Origin: an uncultured Clostridium sp.
Lineage (GTDB): Bacteria; Bacillota; Clostridia; TANB77; CAG-465
NCBI GenBank assembly: GCA_905204915.1
Contig: CAJLBR010000048.1
Span: 1 to 8,141, forward strand
Length of the DNA stretch: 8,141 nucleotides
Reading direction: 5' to 3'
Under the pieces are notes generated by a model. The model worked only from the letters and a program-made list of their open reading frames with translations, was not told the origin of the DNA and ran no database searches. The position numbers were made by a program, and so were the translations under genes. Within the stretch, counting starts at the first letter, position 1; every line of letters starts with the position of its first letter. Shown here piece by piece: positions 1 through 6,994 of the stretch.

Positions 1-275
1 TCCATACCGCAATTAGGACAAGTATATTTTTCATTTTCCATATTATTTGAAACAAAACTATATTCCATTCTTGAATCAAATACTTTTTCGCTATGTATAA
101 GTTTGTCACCAAAAAAATATTCTTTACTACATAGTATACCTTTTACTATATCATCATTATGACTTCCATCAGTATTTCTCTCTAGTATTTTATTTCCAAC
201 TATATACTTAGTTTTGATATTTAAGCCATACTTCTTTAACTTTTCATCGTAAAAGCTATCAGATACAAATGGCAT
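1..275 (-). CDS. Zinc-ribbon protein, N-terminal part (3' end beyond window)
   Basis: The reading frame opens with ATG at 275-273 and stays open to the left edge, giving 91 residues of a longer protein. The start is supported by GAGG about 5 nt upstream of the ATG. The visible part is a polar region (about residues 1-80, starting MPFVSDSFYDEKLKKYG) with no membrane segment. It is followed by TCPNCGM (Cys86, Cys89), which looks like the first knuckle of a CxxC...CxxC zinc ribbon whose second half lies outside the window. It begins 13 bp after the stop of the poly-Asn protein gene and so is probably the fourth gene of the same operon. I do not recognise the family with confidence. Clostridial zinc-ribbon proteins of this style may carry a C-terminal Tim44-like domain, but nothing in the window shows one. 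The operon's first gene also encodes a zinc ribbon. Confidence 0.8.
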   Translation of the reverse strand, partial: MPFVSDSFYDEKLKKYGLNIKTKYIVGNKILERNTDGSHNDDIVKGILCSKEYFFGDKLIHSEKVFDSRMEYSFVSNNMENEKYTCPNCGM

Positions 276-288
276 ATTTCCTCACATC

Positions 289-648
289 CTATCTATTATT
301 GTTATTATTATTGTTGTTATTATTATTATTTGATGATGAACCACCACTACCAGATCCACCGCCTGATGATGGATTATGATGAGGATAAACAATAAGTACT
401 TTATTAGTTAGCAATACACCATCTATTGAAAGTGTTAGACGTTTTACAGGTATAATGGCTGATGGTGCTTGATTTTCTATCATCAAAGATATATTTACAG
501 TTCCACCTTTTATTTGTCCATTTTTATTTTCTGAAAGAAATACATAAATTTTTTCAAGCTCTTGATCAGAAAGTTCATAATATTTAGTTAATTCTATACA
601 TCTTTTCATTCTTATTAACTCTTCATAAGTTTCTGGTTCTATATTCAT
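289..648 (-). CDS. Small protein with Gly/Ser/poly-Asn tail; putative radical SAM substrate
   Basis: This 119-residue protein of no recognised family has three visible parts. Residues 1-40 are charged and probably helical (MNIEPETYEELIRMKRCIEL, then a second helix with the only Cys at 17 behind it). Residues 47-88 alternate hydrophobic and polar residues like beta strands (GGTVNISLMIENQ, RLTLSIDGVLL, KVLIVYP). Residues 94-119 are low complexity: SSGGGSGSGGSSS, twelve Asn (107-118) and a terminal Arg. The ATG at 648-646 overlaps the TGA of the radical SAM gene as ATGA, and GAGGAG lies 8 nt upstream, so translation is coupled. There is no signal peptide or transmembrane helix. Position and shape suggest a leader or folded recognition domain plus a C-terminal core modified by the neighbouring enzyme; this is inference. 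Alternatively it is an accessory partner protein with a flexible tail. Only one Cys is present, which argues against a thioether peptide. Confidence 0.8.
   Translation of the reverse strand: MNIEPETYEELIRMKRCIELTKYYELSDQELEKIYVFLSENKNGQIKGGTVNISLMIENQAPSAIIPVKRLTLSIDGVLLTNKVLIVYPHHNPSSGGGSGSGGSSSNNNNNNNNNNNNR
295..330 (-). repeat. AAY trinucleotide tract encoding twelve Asn
   Basis: Twelve consecutive Asn codons on the minus strand, read from 330 down to 295: four AAT, two AAC, three AAT, one AAC, two AAT. They are followed by AGA and a TAG stop, and preceded by three identical TCA Ser codons (331-339). The tract is thus an imperfect trinucleotide repeat. The AAC interruptions show it is not a fresh pure-AAT expansion, though copy number could still vary by slippage. 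Confidence 0.9.
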
Positions 649-2393
649 TTTTTTAACTCCTCATCTATATCTATATAATAAAACTCAATATTTTGAAATG
701 GCAAATTTATAGATTGTATGTGATAATATGCATTATTTTTCTGTTTAGTATAATGGTAATCTCTTAAAGATGACGTAGTAAAAAACATATTATTTGGTAC
801 ATCTTTCGAGTATTGAGTTTTATATTCTTTTATTAAATTAGAAATATCATATACATAATAATCATCTTTATTTAAATGTTGAGAATCTAGCACTCCTTTA
901 TATATTTGATGTGTTGCAACATGTCTTTGTTTAGTTCTGTTCTCATCCCCATAGGTTACTAAATTTCCACTAAGTAACATCATATATAAAGAATTATTTT
1001 CTGGATAACCACAAACTTCAGATATCATATGTTTTTTCATATAAATTCTTACCTTACTTATAGGTGTTATATACACAAAATCTCTTTTTTTCCTTAACAC
1101 TTGTGATTCCAATTTATATAAAGTATCATCAACTTCTAATATAAAACTATCACTATCATATATATATTTTAAATTTTCATCTATTGAAATTATTTCCTCT
1201 AATGAAGGATATTCTAACTGTGTTTTTTTCGGAACATATCTAGTTAAATCCTCTACTCTCATTTTAGCAACATATTGATATACAAATTCATCATTAAATT
1301 TATCTTTTTCAAATCCTCTATCCTTATACATTTTCTGTTGTAGCAAACAAGTATAACTTTTATTTTCTTTATACGTATTTTTTACAAATGGACATCCAGT
1401 TTTACAAAGATATAAATATCCACATTTTGTACAATCTTCATTTAATGGTGCTTTATTATGATTCATATATATTTTCTTATATGCACACTGTAATATTTCT
1501 TCAACACTATCATTATATATATTTCCATAATAATAATCTTTATTTTTTTGTCCTCTTACACATGAATAGATATCCCCATTTTTCTCAAGTAAGAAGAACT
1601 TTTCTCCACAGTTATCACAGTTTGTACAATAACCAGGACCAAATTCATCAAACCATGGGCCATTAACTCCAAAATCTAAATTTGTTCCGTCAAAAGCTTG
1701 ATGCATTTTATTATAAAAGTCAACTTGCTCATCCATTGTTATGTGATGTAATATACCATTTGAATTATAATCAAATCCTATCATGAAATTAAAATCATTC
1801 ATATCGAGGCATGTATTTTTATCTAAAAATTTTATATCCTCAATTATTTTATCAATATGTTCATAATGCTCTTTAAATATTGTTGCTGAAACTTTTTTCT
1901 TATTTGGAATATCCCTTAAAAGTTCTATATTCTCTAAAATTTTATTAAGTGTTTTTTTATTTCCTTTAGTCACTCTATATTCATCATGTAAAAATAGTGG
2001 TAAATCCAAGCTACCGGATATTGAAACATTAAATTTCTTTATAGTATCTATATGCTTGTCTATTCCATATAAATTAGTTTTAATATGTGGCATTCCCACT
2101 CTAAAACCAGCATCAGATATAATTTTGTTATTTTCATGATAATAATTAGAAATATACTCTATTAAATTATAAAATTCACCTTTAGATAATGTAGTAACTT
2201 CTCCACCATGTAGTGAAATATTGAAAGGAATTACATTAGCCCTTTTAAATTTATCTACAGCATACCTTAAAGTTTCAAGAGAATCCTTTTTGCTCCATTC
2301 ATCTTTTGTATTATCTTCTAAATAGCAATATTTACAATTCATATTACAAGCCATTGTCGGCACATAAAGTAAATGTATAAATTTATTTTCCAT
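645..2393 (-). CDS. Radical SAM/SPASM peptide-maturase-like enzyme
   Basis: This 582-residue enzyme has the radical SAM [4Fe-4S] motif near its start (CNMNCKYC, Cys16, Cys20, Cys23). The glycine-rich SAM-binding strand is SLHGGE (60-65). A complete SPASM domain for auxiliary clusters follows: Cys262-X10-Gly-X4-Cys278, then Cys321-X2-Cys324-X5-Cys330-X3-Cys334 and Cys349, plus extra Cys at 256, 259 and 303. Such SPASM enzymes cleave SAM to a 5'-deoxyadenosyl radical and modify peptides or proteins in the cytoplasm (crosslinks, epimerisation, oxidation). No N-terminal peptide-recognition domain is present, since the cluster motif starts at residue 16. After the SPASM domain come about 230 residues of Tyr-rich sequence with no domain I recognise, so it is longer than usual SPASM maturases. 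The start has AAGGAAGG about 9 nt upstream. It lies 39 bp after the LRR membrane protein gene and overlaps the poly-Asn protein gene by ATGA, which makes that protein the likely substrate or partner. The exact reaction cannot be read from sequence. Confidence 0.92.
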   Translation of the reverse strand: MENKFIHLLYVPTMACNMNCKYCYLEDNTKDEWSKKDSLETLRYAVDKFKRANVIPFNISLHGGEVTTLSKGEFYNLIEYISNYYHENNKIISDAGFRVGMPHIKTNLYGIDKHIDTIKKFNVSISGSLDLPLFLHDEYRVTKGNKKTLNKILENIELLRDIPNKKKVSATIFKEHYEHIDKIIEDIKFLDKNTCLDMNDFNFMIGFDYNSNGILHHITMDEQVDFYNKMHQAFDGTNLDFGVNGPWFDEFGPGYCTNCDNCGEKFFLLEKNGDIYSCVRGQKNKDYYYGNIYNDSVEEILQCAYKKIYMNHNKAPLNEDCTKCGYLYLCKTGCPFVKNTYKENKSYTCLLQQKMYKDRGFEKDKFNDEFVYQYVAKMRVEDLTRYVPKKTQLEYPSLEEIISIDENLKYIYDSDSFILEVDDTLYKLESQVLRKKRDFVYITPISKVRIYMKKHMISEVCGYPENNSLYMMLLSGNLVTYGDENRTKQRHVATHQIYKGVLDSQHLNKDDYYVYDISNLIKEYKTQYSKDVPNNMFFTTSSLRDYHYTKQKNNAYYHIQSINLPFQNIEFYYIDIDEELKK

Positions 2394-2432
2394 TATAATG
2401 TTCCTTCCTTATTAAAAATTGCGTTTATGGAA

Positions 2433-4316
2433 TTAATTAAAATATGTATTAAAATATACATAATCAGCTCTAAAATCATTAACATAGTCTTGCATTATAA
2501 TTTGAATATAAAGGTTATCGTTTATTTGTATATTTGGATTTTCTTCACTTAAAGTCATTTTTTGGCTTCCATTCTTATCTGTATATACAAGATTAAATTC
2601 ATTTCCTGAAATACTTCTATTAATACTTTCAAGTCCTATTTTAGCATTTGTATCATAGCAAATTGAATCTGATTCCAGAACAGCTACATTTCTGATTTTA
2701 CCTAAACTTACTTTTAACCAACTATTATAAAGATATCCCTTACCATTTGTAAGATATTTTACTTTTGTAGGACTACCCTTAAATGCTCTTGAATCAACTG
2801 ATGTTCCTCTAGGAATAACTATTTCCTTAAGACTAGCACACTCCCTGAATGCTGATGAACCTATTTCATCTAAATTACTGTATTGACTTAAATTAACTTC
2901 ACTAAGTTTTCCACATCCATAAAAGGCATGTCCACCAATTCTCTTTACAGTATCTGGTATTTCTATTTTTTCTAGAGATATGCATCCTTCAAAAGTACTT
3001 CCTTTTATTTCAGTTAAATTACTTGGAAGTTTAACATCAACTAATGAAGATGCATTATAAAATGTTTCTCCACCCATTTCAGTTAATGAATCTGGAAATT
3101 CAATAGATTTAAGGCTCTTACAATTGTAAAATGAACCTCCGCCTAAATATTGCAAATTTTTAGGAAGGTTTACGTTAGTTAACATCATATCATTTTTGAA
3201 AGCTTGTCCTCTTATGCTAGTTATAGTATCTGGAAGAGTAACACTTCTTAAAAATGGCATATTTGAAAAACAGTTTCCTCTTAATTCAACAACTTCTTCA
3301 CCTTTATAGGTATCTGGAATGATTGCTGTTGTAAAGCCTTTTACGCCAAGCGTATAAAATCTAACAGCATATCCATTTTCAGTTTTTTCATACATTATTC
3401 TTGGGTTCATGAAAATAATGCATGGAACTATTATAGCTACCACAATTCCTATATATTTTAATATTGGTGAAGTATTTGGAACAAGTCTTTCTTTCACACT
3501 CATTATTATATTTGTTATCTTCTCACTAGGTCTAGCCTTAGCTTCCTTAGCTACATAACTTACTAAATTGTATTTTCTTGTAAGAGAAAAAAATACAAAA
3601 AGTATTATCATACCTATTAAATAAGTATATACTGGAAAATGGAAAAATATCAAAGTTGTAAATACAAAAACTAAAAACGCAAATATTAGATTTAATATAT
3701 TTCTTCTTTTCAAAGCTTCTACCGGAACATATTTTATCTTATCTTCCATTCCCATTTCTTTTATTTTTCTTTCTATAAATAATTCAAGCATTCTATCAGT
3801 TTTAGCAGAATACATAGGATCATAATCATTAGTATGAGCTATTACCTTTCCTTTATTATTATTTTGTAAAGCTAAATTAGCTCCACAATTAGTACAAAAT
3901 TTATTACTAGGGTTTGAAATTAAACTACCACATTTTTGACATATCGGTTGTGAATCTACAATAGCATTAGATTTTTCTAACTCCTTTTTAGTTTCCACTT
4001 TTTTACTTACATTTCTAACACAAAATACTAATATTACACCAACAAAAATATCTATTACTGCTATATAATCAGCAATAACAATATTTAAAACAAGAAGTAT
4101 AAAAGCCCTAATTGCAAAAATTACTCCAAATATTAATCCACTCCTTTTTTCTGAAATTAACCTTGAAAGTGGCAAAAGTCCATATACAGAAATAAATACA
4201 GTTGCAAGAATCTCTATTCCTATAGCAGATGTAATATCCACACTATGTGATTCAGCAAAAGCAAATGATGGTACTAAAAGAATTACCAACACTAAAGCCG
4301 TCATTAATTTTTTCAT
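2433..4316 (-). CDS. Membrane protein with zinc ribbon and extracellular BspA-type LRR domain
   Basis: A 627-residue protein, numbered from the ATG at 4316. That start is preferred over an in-frame TTG two codons upstream (4322-4320) because AGGAG sits 9 nt from the ATG but only 3 nt from the TTG. Residues 1-21 look like a signal peptide (AFA before ES). Hydrophobic helices follow at about 28-48, 60-78 and 82-100. A zinc ribbon (CQKCG...CTNCG, Cys126, 129, 141, 144) comes next, then helices at about 207-225, 229-245 and 286-304. From about 328 to 520 there are LRR_5/BspA-type repeats with an exact 23-residue period. Their leucines are at 356, 379, 402, 425, 448 and 471, with a last one at 496. 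The closing 100 residues are unassigned. If the signal peptide is cleaved, the helix count puts the zinc ribbon in the cytoplasm and the LRR domain outside. As first gene of the operon it may be a surface sensor, receptor or anchor for the radical SAM system; that role is inferred. It is preceded by a good promoter. Confidence 0.88.
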   Translation of the reverse strand: MKKLMTALVLVILLVPSFAFAESHSVDITSAIGIEILATVFISVYGLLPLSRLISEKRSGLIFGVIFAIRAFILLVLNIVIADYIAVIDIFVGVILVFCVRNVSKKVETKKELEKSNAIVDSQPICQKCGSLISNPSNKFCTNCGANLALQNNNKGKVIAHTNDYDPMYSAKTDRMLELFIERKIKEMGMEDKIKYVPVEALKRRNILNLIFAFLVFVFTTLIFFHFPVYTYLIGMIILFVFFSLTRKYNLVSYVAKEAKARPSEKITNIIMSVKERLVPNTSPILKYIGIVVAIIVPCIIFMNPRIMYEKTENGYAVRFYTLGVKGFTTAIIPDTYKGEEVVELRGNCFSNMPFLRSVTLPDTITSIRGQAFKNDMMLTNVNLPKNLQYLGGGSFYNCKSLKSIEFPDSLTEMGGETFYNASSLVDVKLPSNLTEIKGSTFEGCISLEKIEIPDTVKRIGGHAFYGCGKLSEVNLSQYSNLDEIGSSAFRECASLKEIVIPRGTSVDSRAFKGSPTKVKYLTNGKGYLYNSWLKVSLGKIRNVAVLESDSICYDTNAKIGLESINRSISGNEFNLVYTDKNGSQKMTLSEENPNIQINDNLYIQIIMQDYVNDFRADYVYFNTYFN

Positions 4317-4386
4317 ATTCAATCACTCCTATAATATGCTAAATGCAAATTACATTTTTTACATACAAATATATATCACTTATAAT

Positions 4387-4415
4387 ATTATACATTAAAT
4401 TATTTTTAAAATCAA
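4387..4415 (-). promoter_or_regulatory. Sigma-A-type promoter for the LRR/radical SAM operon
   Basis: On the minus strand, TTGATT (4415-4410) and a perfect TATAAT (4392-4387) are separated by 17 bp. The predicted transcript starts near 4380, giving a leader of about 64 nt before the ATG at 4316. I see no obvious riboswitch or attenuator in that short AT-rich leader. No other strong promoter is visible between this point and the left edge, consistent with one operon of four genes. Confidence 0.7.
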
Positions 4416-4448
4416 CCTTATGTTATTAATATTTATTTCATTTTTTTA

Positions 4449-4481
4449 TAAGAAAAAAGTGATGTATTAAAAATACAACAC
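4449..4481 (-). terminator. Intrinsic terminator after tag
   Basis: A hairpin with 10-bp arms (4472-4481 and 4459-4468, one mismatch) and a 3-nt loop is followed on the minus strand by TTTTTTCTT. It lies about 60 bp past the tag stop codon and upstream of the next operon's promoter. It therefore separates the alkylation-repair group from the LRR/radical SAM operon. The stem is AT-rich and moderate in strength. Confidence 0.7.
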
Positions 4482-4540
4482 CTTTAAATAAAACGCCAAA
4501 TATATCAATTAAATTCTTTTGGATTTTTTCATTAAAATCT

Positions 4541-5086
4541 TTAATTATTTTTTACAGCTAAAAAACATTCGTCGTCATGAGAAAAAATAATTCCTACAGC
4601 TTGTAAATAAGAATAAATAGTTGTACTCCCTACAAACTTCATTCCTCTACTTATTAAATCTTTTGAGATATTATCAGATAAATCTGATTTTGTTTTGTTT
4701 ATTTCATATATAATTTTTCCATTTGTAAAAGTCTTTAAATAGTCATAAAACGAACCATATTCTTGCATAATTTTTCTAAAAATTTTGGCATTGTTAATAC
4801 TTGCAATGATTTTTAATTTATTTCTAATAATATTCTTATCATTAAGTAATTCTTTAACTTTATTATCATCATAAAGGCATATTTTATCTATTTCAAAATT
4901 ATCATATGCTTTTTCAAAGTTTTCTCTTTTATTCAAAATACATTCCCAAGAAAGTCCAGCCTGAAAAGATTCTAATATTAACATTTCAAATAAATATTTA
5001 TCATCAAAATTTGGAACTCCCCACTCTTTATCATGATATTCAATATACTTTTTATTATTTAAGTTACACCACTTACATCTTTTCAT
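4541..5086 (-). CDS. tag: DNA-3-methyladenine glycosylase I
   Basis: This base-excision repair enzyme removes 3-methyladenine from alkylated DNA. Its 181 residues are close to the usual Tag length. Family landmarks are all present. The N-terminal RCKWC and YHDKEWG segments and the C-terminal HDDEC supply the structural zinc ligands (Cys4, His18, His170, Cys174, matching E. coli Cys4, His17, His175, Cys179). FEMLILESFQAGLSW carries the Glu39 and Trp47 equivalents of the E. coli base-pocket residues Glu38 and Trp46, and Tyr17 matches Tyr16. The ATG at 5086-5084 overlaps the TGA of ogt as ATGA, with a purine-rich AGAGGGGGA site upstream, so the two repair genes are translationally coupled. Pairing Tag with an alkylguanine methyltransferase covers both toxic N3-alkyladenine and mutagenic O6-alkylguanine lesions. 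A terminator follows. Confidence 0.97.
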   Translation of the reverse strand: MKRCKWCNLNNKKYIEYHDKEWGVPNFDDKYLFEMLILESFQAGLSWECILNKRENFEKAYDNFEIDKICLYDDNKVKELLNDKNIIRNKLKIIASINNAKIFRKIMQEYGSFYDYLKTFTNGKIIYEINKTKSDLSDNISKDLISRGMKFVGSTTIYSYLQAVGIIFSHDDECFLAVKNN

Positions 5087-5616
5087 AAAGCGTTCCCCCT
5101 CTTTGGAATAGTAAAGCTATTAATATCATTTTTCTCTAATTCTAGCAGTTTAATTTTATTATTAATTCCTACACCATATCCAGTTAAATTACCATTTGCG
5201 CCAACTACTCTATGACAAGGAATAATAATACAAATTGGATTCCATCCTACAGCACCACCAACTGCCTGAGCAGACATTTTCTTTATTCCCTTTATTTTTG
5301 CAATCTCATTTGCTATATCATTATAAGTTACAATTTCTCCATAAGGAATTTTATTCATTATATCTATAACTAATTTTCTAAACTCTGTTAAATGTTCTAT
5401 TTTATATTTAGGTGTAAAATCCGGATTTTTACCACTAAAATAAATATCAAGCCATCTTTTAGTATTTTCAAAAATTTTTAAATTTTCTTCTACAAATTGT
5501 CCTTTATGTTTTTCGGAATCCCTTGATTTATCAAACCATAGACTTGTCAAATATTCGCCATCACTTTTCATATAAATTATTCCAAGTGGTGAATTATAAC
5601 TACTTTTATAATCCAT
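5083..5616 (-). CDS. ogt: Methylated-DNA--protein-cysteine S-methyltransferase
   Basis: A single-turnover repair protein that transfers the alkyl group of O6-alkylguanine (or O4-alkylthymine) in DNA to its own cysteine. The 177 residues comprise an N-terminal ribonuclease-H-like domain (about 1-75) and the conserved DNA-binding/catalytic domain. That domain has PYGEIVTYNDIA (91-102), the AVGGAVGWNP segment with Asn126, and active-site PCHRV with Cys134. The stretch before AVGG reads MSAQ, with Gln117 where human AGT has the arginine finger Arg128; I recall similar Gln variants in bacterial homologues. The start is well supported by GGAGG 5 nt upstream. It lies 18 bp after the ATPase gene and overlaps tag by ATGA. 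The ogt/ada nomenclature in clostridia is loose; this is a stand-alone Ogt-type protein without an Ada regulatory domain. Confidence 0.96.
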   Translation of the reverse strand: MDYKSSYNSPLGIIYMKSDGEYLTSLWFDKSRDSEKHKGQFVEENLKIFENTKRWLDIYFSGKNPDFTPKYKIEHLTEFRKLVIDIMNKIPYGEIVTYNDIANEIAKIKGIKKMSAQAVGGAVGWNPICIIIPCHRVVGANGNLTGYGVGINNKIKLLELEKNDINSFTIPKRGNAL

Positions 5617-5634
5617 AATTCCTCCAAATAAATT

Positions 5635-6948
5635 TTAAATAAACATTATCATAAATAATGGATAATGTTCTATTCCAAGATCATCTACATATACATTTGT
5701 ATCTTTTTCCAGTTTGATGTATCTGGATACAGTTTTATAATTTTCTACAATGGAATTTAAAGATTTTGATTGTTTATTATTACCAGATTTGACTTCTAAC
5801 GCTGTAACTACTCCATCTATATTTAATATAAAATCAATTTCTAGCTGACTTTTCTTTTTATAATACATAATATCATCATATCTTGTTTGTATTTCTTCTG
5901 CACATACATTTTCAAGTATAGCACCTTCATTTATATATAAATCATCATTCAATAAATCTTTTTGAATACCACTCTCATACATTGATACTAATAATCCGAT
6001 ATCTCTCATATATATTTTAAAACAGTCTAGTCTTAAATTTGATTTTAATGGTGCTGCAGGCTCTGTTAAATTATAACAACAATTAATTATTCCCACATTT
6101 TTCAACCATTCTATGCTACTACTATATTTTCTTTCTCCTACGTTTTTTTCTTCATCCAAAATGTTTACATATGAAAATTTTTTATTCTTTTTAACTAACT
6201 GAGTAGGAATACTATCAAAAGTATTTAATACTTTTTGCCTAACAGATGTTTCAGCATATTTTACGATATCTAATTTATAATCTTCAATTATAGATTTTTG
6301 TAATGTCATAACTTTTGATAAAGCTTTTTGTTTTATATATTCATCAACAATTCTAGGCATTCCACCAACAATCAAAAACATTTTGAACTGATTATTTAAT
6401 TGTTTTAAAACATATTCATCAATAGGAGCCTTTTTTTCAAATTTTTTTCTTACGTCTTCTATAATATTTTCTTTAATACCAACAGCCCACAAAAATTCTT
6501 CAAAATCTAATGGATACATATCTACAATTCTTTCATATCCAACTGGATATGAAGTTATCTCTTTATAGTATAATCCCAATAAAGAACCAGATGCTATAAC
6601 ATCTATTCTTTTATCCATAGCAAAACTCTTCAATGCTACTCGCGCATTAGGACAACTTTGTATCTCATCTAAAAATAAAACTGTTTTTCCTGATTTTATT
6701 TCAATTTCAGGAAATGTTACTTCCAATTTCATAATCAAAGTATTAGCATCTAAGTCTCCATTGAAAATTTCCTTTAAAGTAGGTGATAAATCAAAATTTA
6801 TATAAATATAACTTTCATAATTGGCTTTACAAAATTGTTCAATTATATATGTTTTTCCAACCTGCCTTGCACCACGAATTAATAAACATTGTTTATTTTC
6901 TTCTTCTTTCCATTCTTCAAGAACCTTTGTTATTTTTCTTTTTAACAT
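5635..6948 (-). CDS. AAA_14/DUF4143-family ATPase
   Basis: A 437-residue ATP-binding protein of the AAA_14 plus DUF4143 type. Walker A is GARQVGKT (26-33), Walker B is TVLFLDEIQ (89-97), and a sensor-like ASGS lies at 119-122. The C-terminal DUF4143 part has a PD-(D/E)XK-like pattern: Glu341 in the EGAILEN helix, LEIDF with Asp372, and LEVKSG with Glu385 and Lys387. This suggests a nuclease-type fold, though activity is not established for most members. Such proteins occur in many copies in anaerobic bacteria and archaea, often as accessory genes, and their cellular role is poorly known. AGGTG precedes the ATG. The gene is followed after 18 bp by ogt and tag, so it may be co-transcribed with them. 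Its promoter overlaps a three-copy direct repeat, implying dedicated control. It ends normally and is not truncated. Confidence 0.93.
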   Translation of the reverse strand: MLKRKITKVLEEWKEEENKQCLLIRGARQVGKTYIIEQFCKANYESYIYINFDLSPTLKEIFNGDLDANTLIMKLEVTFPEIEIKSGKTVLFLDEIQSCPNARVALKSFAMDKRIDVIASGSLLGLYYKEITSYPVGYERIVDMYPLDFEEFLWAVGIKENIIEDVRKKFEKKAPIDEYVLKQLNNQFKMFLIVGGMPRIVDEYIKQKALSKVMTLQKSIIEDYKLDIVKYAETSVRQKVLNTFDSIPTQLVKKNKKFSYVNILDEEKNVGERKYSSSIEWLKNVGIINCCYNLTEPAAPLKSNLRLDCFKIYMRDIGLLVSMYESGIQKDLLNDDLYINEGAILENVCAEEIQTRYDDIMYYKKKSQLEIDFILNIDGVVTALEVKSGNNKQSKSLNSIVENYKTVSRYIKLEKDTNVYVDDLGIEHYPLFMIMFI

Positions 6949-6965
6949 AAGAACACCTCATATAT

Positions 6966-6994
6966 ATTATACATTCATTTTTACTTTTATGCAA
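6966..6994 (-). promoter_or_regulatory. Promoter of the ATPase gene, overlapping repeat array
   Basis: On the minus strand, TTGCAT (6994-6989) and TATAAT (6971-6966) are 17 bp apart. The first four bases of the -35 box are the end of the nearest direct-repeat copy. The predicted start is near 6959, only about 11 nt before the ATG, so the ribosome binding site lies almost at the 5' end of the transcript. A repressor or activator binding the repeats would contact the -35 region directly. Confidence 0.7.

Noticed and set aside
289..648. Cys-rich or CXXX-repeat RiPP precursor
   Set aside because: The protein contains a single Cys at residue 17, and the C-terminal region has none, so thioether or CXXX-type maturation is not supported.
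1388..1666. Plus-strand open frame of 92 codons opposite the radical SAM gene
   Set aside because: It lies wholly antisense to the SPASM-coding region. Its His/Tyr/Phe-rich composition is what reversed AT-rich codons give, and there is no convincing ribosome binding site.
4317..4322. TTG at 4322-4320 as start of the LRR membrane protein
   Set aside because: It is only 3 nt from AGGAG, whereas the ATG at 4316-4314 has ideal 9-nt spacing and opens directly on the Lys-Lys of a signal peptide.
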